A stretch of 64,000 nt of DNA from Chloroflexota bacterium (GTDB lineage: Bacteria > Chloroflexota > UBA11872), in NCBI GenBank assembly GCA_022821905.1, contig JAJECS010000024.1, forward strand, positions 1-64,000, given 5' to 3'. Under the pieces are notes generated by a model, which searched no databases, was not told the DNA's origin, and saw only the letters and a list, made by a program, of their open reading frames with translations. Each line of letters starts with the position of its first letter. Position 1 is the first letter of the stretch. The position numbers and the translations under genes are program-made. Shown piece by piece: positions 41,714-51,201 of this stretch.

Positions 41714-42942
41714 GCGTCGAGACGGGCACCGCCAGCATGTTCGGCGACGTCGAGCAGGTCAGCGAAAACCAGATGGTGCTGAACATGGGACCGCAGCACC
41801 CCAGCACCCACGGCGTGATGCGGTTGCTGATCGAGGTCGACGGCGAAACCGTCACCAAATGCACCCCGGACGTGGGGTTCCTGCACCGCGGCGTGGAGAA
41901 GCTCATCGAGACCCACGACTACCGCGGCGGCATCACGCTGACCGACCGCATGGACTACACCGCCGGCCCGTCGAACAACATGGGCTACCTCATGGCCATC
42001 GAGAAGCTGATGGGCATGGAGGACGAAATCCCATTGCGGGCCAAGCTGATTCGCACGGCAGTCGCCGAGCTTTCACGGCTCGCCTCCCACCACATCTGGA
42101 TCGGCACGCACGCGCTGGACATCGGCGCCATGTCGGCCTTTCTGTGGTCCCTGCGCGAGCGCGAGAAGATCCTCTATCTCTTCGAGCAGGCCTGCGGGGC
42201 GCGGCTCACCACCTCGTTCATGCGGGTGGGCGGCACCGGCCCGCACGACGTCCCCGAGAGCTGGGTCGAGAACGTCGACGCGTTTCTCGACAGCTACACC
42301 CTCGACGAGCTCAACAGCCTCCTCACCGGCAACGAGATCTTCCAGAGCCGCACCCGCGGCGTGGGCGTCATTCCCGCCGAGCAAGCCCTGAGCTACGGGC
42401 TCACCGGTCCATCCCTGCGGGGATCCGGCGTCGACTGGGACCTGCGCAAGGCGCGACCCTACGCGGCTTACGACATGATCGATTTCGAGATTCCGGTATT
42501 CCCGGAGGGCGATGTTTACGCGCGCTACCTGGTGCGGCTCAACGAGATGTACCAGGCGACGCGGATCGTGCGGCAGTGCATGGAGCACCTCCGCGATCTT
42601 CCGGCGGACGCCCCGTCCAACGCGGATCGCCCCGACCTGGTTCCGCCGGACGTGGGGCGCGTGCCCTTTGACATGGAAGCCATGATCAATCACTTCAAGC
42701 TAGTCATGCACGGGGTCCAGCCGCCGCAGGGCGAGGCGTACTTCGGAATCGAGGGGCCAAAGGGCGAGCTTGGCTACTACTTCGTGAGCGACGGCAGCGG
42801 CATGCCGTATCGGTGCCACGTGCGCTCGCCGTCGTTCGTCAACCTCGGAATCATGGAGGATGCGGCGGTCGGCGGGCTGATCGCCGACACGGTGGCACTG
42901 ATTGGGAGCATCGACATCGTGCTGGGCGAGGTGGACCGGTGA
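41710..42942 (+). CDS. nuoD: NADH-quinone oxidoreductase subunit D (49 kDa type)
   Basis: A 410-residue subunit that, with NuoB, forms the quinone pocket. GPQHPSTHGVMRL (about 27-39) carries the quinone-binding His, and MDYTAGPSNNMGY (about 81-93) the matching Tyr. RVGGTGPHDVP and the C-terminal SPSFVNLG...GGLIADTVALIGSIDIVLGEVDR complete the family pattern. As in other complex I subunits the Ni-binding cysteines of the related hydrogenases are absent. Overlaps nuoC and nuoG by four bases each. Confidence 0.96.
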   Translation: MSVETGTASMFGDVEQVSENQMVLNMGPQHPSTHGVMRLLIEVDGETVTKCTPDVGFLHRGVEKLIETHDYRGGITLTDRMDYTAGPSNNMGYLMAIEKLMGMEDEIPLRAKLIRTAVAELSRLASHHIWIGTHALDIGAMSAFLWSLREREKILYLFEQACGARLTTSFMRVGGTGPHDVPESWVENVDAFLDSYTLDELNSLLTGNEIFQSRTRGVGVIPAEQALSYGLTGPSLRGSGVDWDLRKARPYAAYDMIDFEIPVFPEGDVYARYLVRLNEMYQATRIVRQCMEHLRDLPADAPSNADRPDLVPPDVGRVPFDMEAMINHFKLVMHGVQPPQGEAYFGIEGPKGELGYYFVSDGSGMPYRCHVRSPSFVNLGIMEDAAVGGLIADTVALIGSIDIVLGEVDR

Positions 42943-45371
42943 GCAACGAACTCATCAGCCTGACGGTTGACGGCACCGAGGTGCAGGTGCCCGCGGGCTC
43001 CACGGTGCTGCAGGCCTGCGAGTCCATTGGGGTCGAAATACCGACCCTGTGCACCGACCCGCGCCTGGACCCCTACGGCGCGTGCCGCATGTGCGTCGTG
43101 GAAATCCAGCCCGGGCCGCCACGGCCCATGGCCTCCTGCACCATGCAGGCCGCGCCCGGCATGAACGTGGTCACCGACAGCAAGTCGATCAAGGACATCC
43201 GCAAGCACGTGATCGAGCTGCAGCTCCAGCACCACCCGTTGGACTGCCCCTACTGCGACCAGGCCGGCACGTGCGAGCTGCAGGACGAGACCTTCGCCCA
43301 GGAAATCCACCAGAGCCCCTACGAAACCGTCCCCAAGGCACATCCGGAGGAAGTCCTCAACGAGGTCATCCTCATCAACCACAACCGCTGCATCCTGTGC
43401 GGTCGCTGCGTGCGGATTTGCGACGAGCAGATCGGCGTTTATGCCCTCGACTTCGTGCATCGAGCCATCGGCACGTTCATCGCGCCGGCTCAGCACAAGG
43501 AGATGGACTGCGAACGCTGCGGCATGTGCATCGAGACGTGCCCGGTGGGCGCGCTGCTCAGCCGCCCCTTCAAGCACGCGGCGCGGAGCTGGCAAACCGA
43601 CAAGACCGCGTCGACGTGCCCGCACTGCTCTGTGGGGTGCTCCGTGCTGGTGGAGTCGCGACACGGCGATGTCGTGCGCACCCGCACCAACGGGCTGGAG
43701 GAGCCGGCCAACGGCATCCTCTGCGCCAAGGGCTTCTTCGGGCACTCTTATGTCAACAGCGACGACCGGCTGACGCAGCCGCTGATCCGGCGCAACGGGC
43801 GCCTGGAGCCGGCAACCTGGCGTGAGGCCATCTCGCATGTGAGCGGCGCGCTGCGCGGCGTGATTGACCGAAACGGCGCCGATGCCGTTGGCGCGGTCGG
43901 CTCGCCGAACTGCACCAACGAGGACAACTACGCGCTGCAGCGATTCGCCCGAGAGGTGATCGGCAGCAACAACGTCTACAGCCAGGCCAGCGGATTCCAC
44001 GAGACGTTCCACGCGCTCGCGTCAGTGCTGGGCGGCCAGGCGCTGCTGCGATCGCAGAGTGAATTGCTCGAGTCGGACGTGATCCTGGTGATCGGCGCCG
44101 ACATCGGACAGACGCACAACGTCGTGGGCGCGCACGTCAAGCGCGCCGCGCGGCGGAACGGCCGCCAGTTGCTCGTGGCCACGCGACTGGCCAGCACCCT
44201 CGACCAATATGCCGAGGCAACAGTTCGAGTCCGACCCGGCGGCGAGGCCGCATTGCTGGCCGCGCTGGCCGGTCGTGACGACCTGCCGGAAGCCGTGACC
44301 GGCGTTTCCGACGAGTCGTTGCACGCCATGCGAGATGCGCTCGCGGCAGCCGGTTCCATCGCCGTCGTGTGGGACACCGGCGTTTGGACGCTGGGTCGCG
44401 TCGAAACGTTGGCTCAAGCCGCGGCAGGCTTCGCCCAGGCATATACCGACGTCCGCCTATTTCCGCTGGCGGAGCGGGCCAACACGGTGGGCACGCTGCT
44501 CACCGGCATGGCGCCCGACATGCTGCCCGGCCTGCGACCGGTAACGGACGCGGATGCACGGGCCGAGGTGGAAACGATGACCGGCGCGACGACGCCACAG
44601 GATCCGGGGCCGTCATTGGCCGCATTCCTGGACGGAAGTGCCAGGGCGCTCTATGTGATGGGCGAGGACCTGGTCGGCAGCGCCGGCGACCCCGATGCCA
44701 TGCGCGGGCAGCTGGAAGACCTCGATCTTCTGATCGTCCAGGACATCTTTATGAGCCCAACCGCCGAAGTGGCCGACGTGGTGCTTCCGGGCGCCTCGTT
44801 TGCCGAGAAGGGCGGTCACTTCACGAACTTCGAGGGTCGGCGCGGCCCGCTCGCTCCGGCCATCATCCCCGTCGGCGATGCCCGCCCGGACTGGGAAGTC
44901 ATCGCGAGACTCGCCGCCGCGCTCGGCAACGACTTCGGCTGGCGATCGCACGAGCCGATCTCCGACGAACTGGAGAACCTCTGGCGCATGCCGGACGTCG
45001 AAGGCGGCGAGCCGATCGCCGACCTCAACGGCGCGTTGTCCCAGGCAAACGGTGCGGAGGGCTTCACGCTCGCCACCGAGCAGCACCTCTACACCGCCGG
45101 CGTGACCGGAAGGCACGCACCGAGCCTGTCCTTGATGCTGCCGGATGCCGTCGCCGAGCTGAACCCCGCCGACGCTCAGGACCTCGGCCTGGCCGACGGC
45201 GATCCCATCAGCGTGGCATCGCACACCGGCGCGCTGAATCTCAAGACCCTGGTCGCCAGTCGCGTGCCACGCGGCGTCGTCAATCTGCCGGACCGTTTCC
45301 TGGACGCGCCGCCGCGGCGCCTTGACCCCACGGGCCCGAACGGGATTCCCGTGCAAGTGACGAAGCGCTAG
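42939..45371 (+). CDS. nuoG: NADH-quinone oxidoreductase subunit G (Fe-S/molybdopterin-fold)
   Basis: An 810-residue iron-sulfur subunit from GTG 42939. A [2Fe-2S] ferredoxin domain uses C38, C49, C52 and C67. A His-Cys cluster uses C103, C106 and C112 with a nearby His. Two [4Fe-4S] sets follow at C151/C154/C157/C161 and C191/C194/C197/C201. The molybdopterin-oxidoreductase fold starts with another cluster, C227, C230, C234 and C262. It has a formate-dehydrogenase-like body, but the metal-ligand Cys/Sec position (around SGFHETFHALAS) has neither, so it is an electron-carrying NuoG, not a dehydrogenase. nuoE and nuoF, which normally precede it, are missing from this operon. Confidence 0.92.
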   Translation: MSNELISLTVDGTEVQVPAGSTVLQACESIGVEIPTLCTDPRLDPYGACRMCVVEIQPGPPRPMASCTMQAAPGMNVVTDSKSIKDIRKHVIELQLQHHPLDCPYCDQAGTCELQDETFAQEIHQSPYETVPKAHPEEVLNEVILINHNRCILCGRCVRICDEQIGVYALDFVHRAIGTFIAPAQHKEMDCERCGMCIETCPVGALLSRPFKHAARSWQTDKTASTCPHCSVGCSVLVESRHGDVVRTRTNGLEEPANGILCAKGFFGHSYVNSDDRLTQPLIRRNGRLEPATWREAISHVSGALRGVIDRNGADAVGAVGSPNCTNEDNYALQRFAREVIGSNNVYSQASGFHETFHALASVLGGQALLRSQSELLESDVILVIGADIGQTHNVVGAHVKRAARRNGRQLLVATRLASTLDQYAEATVRVRPGGEAALLAALAGRDDLPEAVTGVSDESLHAMRDALAAAGSIAVVWDTGVWTLGRVETLAQAAAGFAQAYTDVRLFPLAERANTVGTLLTGMAPDMLPGLRPVTDADARAEVETMTGATTPQDPGPSLAAFLDGSARALYVMGEDLVGSAGDPDAMRGQLEDLDLLIVQDIFMSPTAEVADVVLPGASFAEKGGHFTNFEGRRGPLAPAIIPVGDARPDWEVIARLAAALGNDFGWRSHEPISDELENLWRMPDVEGGEPIADLNGALSQANGAEGFTLATEQHLYTAGVTGRHAPSLSLMLPDAVAELNPADAQDLGLADGDPISVASHTGALNLKTLVASRVPRGVVNLPDRFLDAPPRRLDPTGPNGIPVQVTKR

Positions 45372-45374
45372 CCG

Positions 45375-46376
45375 ATGGACGGATGGGAATGGCTGATCGT
45401 CGCGATCAAGTGCGTAGTCATCCTGCTCATTTTCCTGGGCGCACCGCTGATCCTGGTGCTGGTCGAGCGATGGACGCTGGGCCGGTTGCAGTCGCGCATC
45501 GGCCCCAACCGCGTGGGGTGGAGCGGAACCCTGCAAACGGCAGCCGACGGGCTGAAGCTCGGCATCAAGGAAGACCTGATTCCACGCGGCGCCGACAAGC
45601 TCGTCTTCTGGTTCGGACCGGTGTTCCTGGTCGTGCCGGCGCTGGCCGCGTGGGCCATCGTGCCCGTCGGCCCGGAAGTCAGCCTCGGACGGGACATTGG
45701 CCTGTGGGCCGTCGACCTGAACGTGGGCATCCTGTTCTTCCTCGCCATGGGCTCGCTGGGCGTCTACGGGGTGGTCATGTCGGGATGGTCGTCCAACAGC
45801 AAATACGCCCACTTCGGCGCCCTGCGCGCCAGCGCCCAGGTCATCAGCTACGAGTTGATCATGGGACTGGCGGTGCTGGCCGTGATCCTCTACGCCGGGT
45901 CGCTCAGCCTCATCGACATCGTCGAGCAGCAGCGTGGCCTATGGTTCATCGTCCCGCAGTTCGTGGGGTTTCTGCTCTTCGTGATTGCCGGCGTCGCCGA
46001 GACCAATCGCGTGCCGTTCGACCTGCCGGAAGCCGAAAGCGAGATCGTCGCCGGCTTCCACGTGGAGTACTCGGGCATGAGGTTCGCAATGTTCTTCATC
46101 GCGGAATACGCCAACATCATTTTGATCTCGGCCATCATCACCACGCTCTTTCTCGGCGGCTGGCTGGGATGGACGATTCCGGGCATGGAGGGCCTCACCG
46201 GCATCGTCTGGTTCGCCCTGAAGACCGGCGCGTTCATCTCAATGTTCCTGCTGCTTCGGGCCGCCCTGCCGCGGCTCCGTTACGACCAGCTCATGAGCTT
46301 CTGCTGGAAATTCCTCATGCCCATCGGAATCATCAACGTGCTTCTGGCCGCCGGCCTGCGCATGGCGTGGAGTTGA
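45375..46376 (+). CDS. nuoH: NADH-quinone oxidoreductase subunit H
   Basis: A 333-residue membrane subunit with eight helices that joins the quinone tunnel to the proton-pumping arm. Conserved elements are VERWTLGRLQSRIGPNRVG (about 30-48), AGVAETNRVPFDLPEAESEIVAGFHVEYSGMRFAMFFIAEY (the long loop, conserved around ETNR, FDLPEAE and EYSG) and LRAALPRLRYDQLMSFCWK. Starts three bases after nuoG. Confidence 0.96.
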   Translation: MDGWEWLIVAIKCVVILLIFLGAPLILVLVERWTLGRLQSRIGPNRVGWSGTLQTAADGLKLGIKEDLIPRGADKLVFWFGPVFLVVPALAAWAIVPVGPEVSLGRDIGLWAVDLNVGILFFLAMGSLGVYGVVMSGWSSNSKYAHFGALRASAQVISYELIMGLAVLAVILYAGSLSLIDIVEQQRGLWFIVPQFVGFLLFVIAGVAETNRVPFDLPEAESEIVAGFHVEYSGMRFAMFFIAEYANIILISAIITTLFLGGWLGWTIPGMEGLTGIVWFALKTGAFISMFLLLRAALPRLRYDQLMSFCWKFLMPIGIINVLLAAGLRMAWS

Positions 46377-46383
46377 GATTGCA

Positions 46384-46875
46384 ATGCCGCTAGGTTCAGG
46401 AATTCTCAAAGGCTTCGCCACCGTCTTCAAGGTGGGCGCCCGCAAGCCCGCCACCGTGATGTACCCCGAGAACGTGCGCGACATTGCGTATCGCTTCCGG
46501 GGCCAGGTGGGCATGCGCCGCGATGAGGTCGCGAACGGGCTCACCTGCGTTGGCTGCGGGCTGTGCGAGACGGCCTGCCCGAACGACGTGATTCGCGTCG
46601 ACACGAGCGAAGGGGAAGACGGCACTCGCGTGGTGGACCGCTACCTCTTCGACGTAGGGCGCTGCGTCTTCTGCTACTTCTGCATCGAGGCCTGCCCTGT
46701 TGACGCCCTGCAGCGGACGCACGACTTTCACCTGGTCACCGAGGATCGCCGCGGTCTGGTCATCGACGGCTTCAAGATGATTGACATCTACGAGCACGAT
46801 CTGGAAAACCGATCGCTCGAGGACCAGAACATCGGTCCGGGGACACGCCCCCGGCTGTGGTTCGGCGATGACTGA
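46384..46875 (+). CDS. nuoI: NADH-quinone oxidoreductase subunit I (2x[4Fe-4S])
   Basis: A 163-residue ferredoxin-like subunit carrying clusters that feed the terminal Fe-S centre. Two cysteine sets are visible: CVGCGLCETACPND (about 55-68) and CVFCYFCIEACPVDAL (about 96-111). The N-terminal amphipathic region (FKVGARKPATVMYPE) anchors it to the membrane arm. Its last eight bases overlap nuoJ. Confidence 0.95.
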   Translation: MPLGSGILKGFATVFKVGARKPATVMYPENVRDIAYRFRGQVGMRRDEVANGLTCVGCGLCETACPNDVIRVDTSEGEDGTRVVDRYLFDVGRCVFCYFCIEACPVDALQRTHDFHLVTEDRRGLVIDGFKMIDIYEHDLENRSLEDQNIGPGTRPRLWFGDD

Positions 46876-47458
46876 CAACCTCGCGGAAGTCATCGCGTTT
46901 TGGTATCTCGCCTTCATGGCCGTCACCGGCGGCGTGGGGGTGCTGGCGCTTCGCAACCCCGTGCACTCCGCGCTGTCGCTGGTCTACGTGATCTTTCACG
47001 TGGCCGGACTGTTCGTGATCTTGGGCGCGGGCTTCCTGGCCGTGGTTCAGATCATCGTCTACGCCGGCGCCATCGTGGTGCTGTTTCTCTTTACGCTGAT
47101 GATGCTGGACATGCGTGGCATCGCGCACGAGCGATTCGTCCACCGACAGCTCTGGTTCGCGTTGCCTCTGGCCGCGCTGCTGGCGGTTGAGGCCGTGTTC
47201 GTCGGCGTGGGCACGCCCGAGGTCCGCGAGGCCTTTCTCGGCGCCTTTCCGCCGCAGACGATCTCGGACCTTGGCGGCAGCACCCAGGCCATTGCCGCGG
47301 TCCTGTTTAGCGAATACCTGCTGCCCTTCGAGGTTGCCAGCGTCCTGCTGCTGGTCGCGGCCATCGGCGCGATCATCCTGGCGCGGCGATTCGATCGCGA
47401 GCTCGAATCCATGCCGGAGGCCACCGAGGCCGGCGAATCGGGCGAGGCGGCCTCCTGA
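46868..47458 (+). CDS. nuoJ: NADH-quinone oxidoreductase subunit J
   Basis: A 196-residue membrane subunit with five helices. VVQIIVYAGAIVVLFLFTLMML (about 58-79) contains the conserved YAGA pi-bulge helix involved in coupling. Start ATG 46868 lies inside nuoI. The tail is acidic and alanine-rich. The stop shares a base with the nuoK start. Confidence 0.94.
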   Translation: MTDNLAEVIAFWYLAFMAVTGGVGVLALRNPVHSALSLVYVIFHVAGLFVILGAGFLAVVQIIVYAGAIVVLFLFTLMMLDMRGIAHERFVHRQLWFALPLAALLAVEAVFVGVGTPEVREAFLGAFPPQTISDLGGSTQAIAAVLFSEYLLPFEVASVLLLVAAIGAIILARRFDRELESMPEATEAGESGEAAS

Positions 47459-47757
47459 TGGACCTCAACGCCTACCTGGTCGTTGGCGGCCTTCTCTTCT
47501 CGCTCGGAGTGCTGGGCACGCTGCTTCGTCGCAACATCATCGTGATGCTCATCTCGATCGAGCTGATGCTCAACGGCGCCAACCTCACCCTGGCGGCATT
47601 CTCGACCTTTCTCGAGGACATGGCCGGCAATGTGATGGTCATCTTCTCGCTCACGGTCGCGGCCGCCGAGGTCGCGGTCGGTTTGGCGATCCTCGTTGCC
47701 CTGAGCCGCGTATTCCCCATGGTCAACATCGACCAGCTGGACGAACTGCGCGGATGA
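47458..47757 (+). CDS. nuoK: NADH-quinone oxidoreductase subunit K
   Basis: A 99-residue three-helix membrane subunit, MrpC-like. The conserved helix-1/2 region is LGTLLRRNIIVMLISIELMLNGANL, with the proton-channel Glu in ISIELM; the second channel Glu is in AAAEVAVGLAIL. It starts at the last base of the nuoJ stop (TGATG). Confidence 0.96.
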   Translation: MDLNAYLVVGGLLFSLGVLGTLLRRNIIVMLISIELMLNGANLTLAAFSTFLEDMAGNVMVIFSLTVAAAEVAVGLAILVALSRVFPMVNIDQLDELRG

Positions 47758-47787
47758 CCCCGAACCTCGACCTGCAAGGCGTCGGCC

Positions 47788-49719
47788 ATGTTTGAGGTCG
47801 TCTGGCTCATTCCATTCGCGCCGCTGTTGGCGTTCATCCTCAACGGCGTCATGGGTCGGCGCATGCCCGGCTGGACCGGTTGGGTGTCCACCGGCGGCAT
47901 TGTGGCGTCGTTCGTCCTGACCGCCGCGCTATGGATCGGCGGCATCAGCGCGGATCAACCCGGCTGGACGTTCTATCCCTGGGTCGACTCCGGCACCTTC
48001 GCCGTAAACATCGGCTTCCTGCTCGACCCGCTGGCTGTCGTGATGCTGCTGGTGGTCACGGGCGTCAGCGCGCTGGTGGCGCTCTACTCCGTGGGCTACA
48101 TGGACCACGACGGGGCGAAGTCTAGGTTCCACACCTGGATTCCGCTCTTCGTGTTCAGCATGGTCATGCTGGTCATGTCGGACAACCTGCTGCAGCTCTT
48201 CATCTTCTGGGAGATGGTCGGGCTGTGCTCGTATCTGCTGATCGGGTACTGGCACGACCGCCACAGCGCCAACATCGCCGCCACCAAGGCCTTCCTGGTC
48301 AATCGCATCGGCGACTTCGGCTTCATCATCGGCATCGTCCTGGCGTTCTTGCACTTCGACACGCTCCGCTACCGCGAGATCTTCGAGGTCATCGGCGACA
48401 AAGACCCGGCCATGACCACGGCCATCGCCTTTCTGCTGTTCATCGGCGCCATGGGCAAGTCCGCGCAGTTCCCGCTCCACGTGTGGTTGCCGGACGCGAT
48501 GGAAGGCCCCACGCCGGTCAGCGCCCTGATTCACGCCGCCACGATGGTCACGGCGGGCGTCTACATCGTGGCGCGCATGAACCCGCTCTATACGGTCTCG
48601 CCCGAGGCCCTGATCTTCGTCGCCGCCATCGGGACGGTCACCGCCTTCGTCGCCGCAACCATCGCCCTCGTCCAAACCGACATCAAACGCGTATTGGCGT
48701 ATTCGACCGTGAGCCAGCTTGGGCTGATGTTCGTGGCCCTGGGGGCCGGTGCGTATTCCATTGCCATCTTTCACCTGGCGACCCACGCGTTTTTCAAGGC
48801 CCTGCTGTTTCTTGGGTCCGGCAGCGTCATCCATGCGCTCAATGACGAGCAGGACATGCGCCAGATGGGCGGGCTATGGCGCAAGATGCCGCTGACCTAC
48901 GGCACTTTCTTGCTCGGCGGTCTGGCTCTCGCCGCCGTATTTCCGCTTGCCGGCTTTTGGAGCAAGGACGAAATCCTGGCTAGCGCGTTCCTGAAAGCCA
49001 CCGCAGACCCGGGCACGGCGCTTGCCGCCGACCACGGCGCGGGCATTTTCTGGCTGTTCTTCATCGTCGGCCTGGTGGTGTCGCTCATGACGGCGTTCTA
49101 CACGCTGCGCATGATCCTGATGACGTTCCACGGCAAGCCGCGGAACCAGGAGCTCCACGACCACGCCCATGAATCGCCGTGGGTGATGACCCTGCCGCTC
49201 GGCATCCTGGCGGTTGGCGCGGTGCTCGCGGGCGCGGTTCTTGGGATTCCGCCCGAGCACGGCTTTCTCCACGAATACCTGTACAAGTCGGCCGGCATCA
49301 TCCACTTCGAAGGCGCCGGCGATCCGCCCACGGTGGCGCTCGCCATCATCTCGACGGTGGTGGCCCTAGCAGGGGTGGCCATCGCCTACCTCGCCTACCG
49401 GCGAGGCGTGCCGATTCCCGACACCGCGCGCCGTCTCGCGCCGGGCGCCGAGAAGCTCTTCCAGCGCAAGTGGTACATGGACCATATCGGCGACGGTCTG
49501 CTGGTGATGCTGACCCGGGCCATCGCGGTGGTGTCGTGGGGCTTTGATGCCGGCGTGATCGACGGGCTGGTCAACGCTTCCGGCGCCGTCACGCGCCGCC
49601 TGAGCGGCGAAATGCGCCGCTTGCAGACCGGCCAGGCGCAAAACTACGCCCTGCTCATGGTCGTGGGCATCGTGCTGGTCATCGGCGGGCTCATGATCTT
49701 CGGAGGGAACGCGACATGA
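47788..49719 (+). CDS. nuoL: NADH-quinone oxidoreductase subunit L
   Basis: A 643-residue antiporter-like proton-pumping subunit with about sixteen helices. Conserved motifs include FIFWEMVGLCSYLLIGYW (channel Glu), FLLFIGAMGKSAQFPLHVWLPDAMEGPTPVSALIHAATMVTAGVYIVAR (conserved Lys and His region), YSTVSQLGLMF and FWSKDEIL. The C-terminal part provides the long lateral helix. It starts 30 bases after nuoK and ends overlapping nuoM by four bases. Confidence 0.96.
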   Translation: MFEVVWLIPFAPLLAFILNGVMGRRMPGWTGWVSTGGIVASFVLTAALWIGGISADQPGWTFYPWVDSGTFAVNIGFLLDPLAVVMLLVVTGVSALVALYSVGYMDHDGAKSRFHTWIPLFVFSMVMLVMSDNLLQLFIFWEMVGLCSYLLIGYWHDRHSANIAATKAFLVNRIGDFGFIIGIVLAFLHFDTLRYREIFEVIGDKDPAMTTAIAFLLFIGAMGKSAQFPLHVWLPDAMEGPTPVSALIHAATMVTAGVYIVARMNPLYTVSPEALIFVAAIGTVTAFVAATIALVQTDIKRVLAYSTVSQLGLMFVALGAGAYSIAIFHLATHAFFKALLFLGSGSVIHALNDEQDMRQMGGLWRKMPLTYGTFLLGGLALAAVFPLAGFWSKDEILASAFLKATADPGTALAADHGAGIFWLFFIVGLVVSLMTAFYTLRMILMTFHGKPRNQELHDHAHESPWVMTLPLGILAVGAVLAGAVLGIPPEHGFLHEYLYKSAGIIHFEGAGDPPTVALAIISTVVALAGVAIAYLAYRRGVPIPDTARRLAPGAEKLFQRKWYMDHIGDGLLVMLTRAIAVVSWGFDAGVIDGLVNASGAVTRRLSGEMRRLQTGQAQNYALLMVVGIVLVIGGLMIFGGNAT

Positions 49720-51197
49720 GCGGCGAAGCGGCACTCAACCTTCCGCTGCTGTCGCTGCTGCTGTGGCTGCCGCTGATCATCGGCATCCCCACGGTGCTGC
49801 TCGCGCGCACCCGCGACCTGCAGGCCCTGGCGGCCTTTGGCGCCACACTTGCGCAGCTCATCCTGGCGATCATCGTCGTCATCACCTTCAACACCGAATT
49901 CGATCCCGAGCTGGCCTATCAGCACGGCGAGTTTGCCGAGTGGATCCCGGCCCTCGACATCAACTACAAGCTGGGAGTCGACGGCATCTCGATTCTGATG
50001 GTGCTGCTGACGGGAATCCTCGGGCCGGTCGTCGCGGCGACCTCGTGGCTCACGATCAAGACCCGGGCACGCGAGTTCTTCCTCAACCTGCTGCTGCTGC
50101 AGACCGGAATGATGGGCGTGTTCGTCACGCTCGACTTCATCCTGTTCTACGTGTTCTGGGAAATGATGCTGATCCCGATGTACCTGATGATCGGCATCTG
50201 GGGCGGCGAGCGCCGCATCTACGCGACGATCAAGTTCTTCCTCTACACCTTCGCCGGCAGCGTGCTGATGCTGGTGGCGATTCTGGCGCTCCGGTTCAAC
50301 ACGGGAACCTTTGACATCGAGGCCATCCCGCCGCAGATGCAAGACGCCGCAATCGGCCTGCAACGGTGGGTGTTCGTGGCGTTCCTGCTCGCGTTCGCGA
50401 TCAAAGTCCCCATGTTCCCCTTCCACACGTGGCTTCCCGACGCCCACGTGGAGGCCCCGACGGGCGGCAGCGTGCTGCTGGCCGGCGTGTTGCTAAAGAT
50501 GGGGGCCTACGGTTTCCTGCGCTTCATGCTCCCCATGACCCCCGACGCCGTGGCCGACGTGCGCGGGCTGCTCATCGCGCTTTCCATCGTGGCCATCATC
50601 TACGGCGCCCTCGTCGCCATGGTCCAGCCGGACCTGAAGAAGCTCATCGCCTACTCGAGCGTGAGCCATATGGGCTTTGTGACCCTTGGCATCTTCAGCG
50701 GATCGCAGACGGGCATCGACGGCGCCATCATCCTGATGATGAGCCACGGGCTGGTCACCGGCGCGCTGTTCCTCGCCGTGGGTGTGGTTTACGACCGCGC
50801 CCACACCCGCCAGATCTCGGAGCTCGGCGGCCTGGTGACGCGAATGCCGGCCTACGCCGTTGCGCTCGGGTTCTTCACGCTGGCCTCGCTCGGGCTGCCG
50901 ATGCTGAGCAGCTTCGTGGGCGAGTTTCTCGTCCTGGTCGGCGCCTTCGACTACGGCACCGCCGCCGGCGTCACTGCCGCGATCGGCGTGGTGCTCGCCG
51001 CCGCCTACATGCTGTGGATGTACCAGCGTGTCGTGCTCGGTCGCCTGCGGAACGACGCCCTGAGCTCGATCAGTGACATGAACCGCGTGGAGGGTGCGGC
51101 ATTCGCCGCCCTCGCTGTGCTGGTGCTATGGATCGGCATCTATCCGGCAACCTTCGTGGACATGATCACCGGCGCCACCGCCGGGTTGGTGAGCTAG
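49716..51197 (+). CDS. nuoM: NADH-quinone oxidoreductase subunit M
   Basis: A 493-residue antiporter-like subunit with about fourteen helices. FYVFWEMMLIPMYLMIGIWGGERR carries the channel Glu. AFAIKVPMFPFHTWLPDAHVEAPTGGSVLLAGVLLKMGAYG carries the central Lys and HVEAP motif. YSSVSHMGFV is the broken-helix region. Its ATG overlaps the nuoL stop. Confidence 0.96.
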   Translation: MSGEAALNLPLLSLLLWLPLIIGIPTVLLARTRDLQALAAFGATLAQLILAIIVVITFNTEFDPELAYQHGEFAEWIPALDINYKLGVDGISILMVLLTGILGPVVAATSWLTIKTRAREFFLNLLLLQTGMMGVFVTLDFILFYVFWEMMLIPMYLMIGIWGGERRIYATIKFFLYTFAGSVLMLVAILALRFNTGTFDIEAIPPQMQDAAIGLQRWVFVAFLLAFAIKVPMFPFHTWLPDAHVEAPTGGSVLLAGVLLKMGAYGFLRFMLPMTPDAVADVRGLLIALSIVAIIYGALVAMVQPDLKKLIAYSSVSHMGFVTLGIFSGSQTGIDGAIILMMSHGLVTGALFLAVGVVYDRAHTRQISELGGLVTRMPAYAVALGFFTLASLGLPMLSSFVGEFLVLVGAFDYGTAAGVTAAIGVVLAAAYMLWMYQRVVLGRLRNDALSSISDMNRVEGAAFAALAVLVLWIGIYPATFVDMITGATAGLVS

Positions 51198-51201
51198 CGC
51201 C

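Noticed and set aside
42939-45371. Formate dehydrogenase alpha subunit
   Set aside because: The C-terminal body is FdhF-like, but the metal-ligand Cys/Sec is missing and the gene is embedded in nuo order, so NuoG is the better call.
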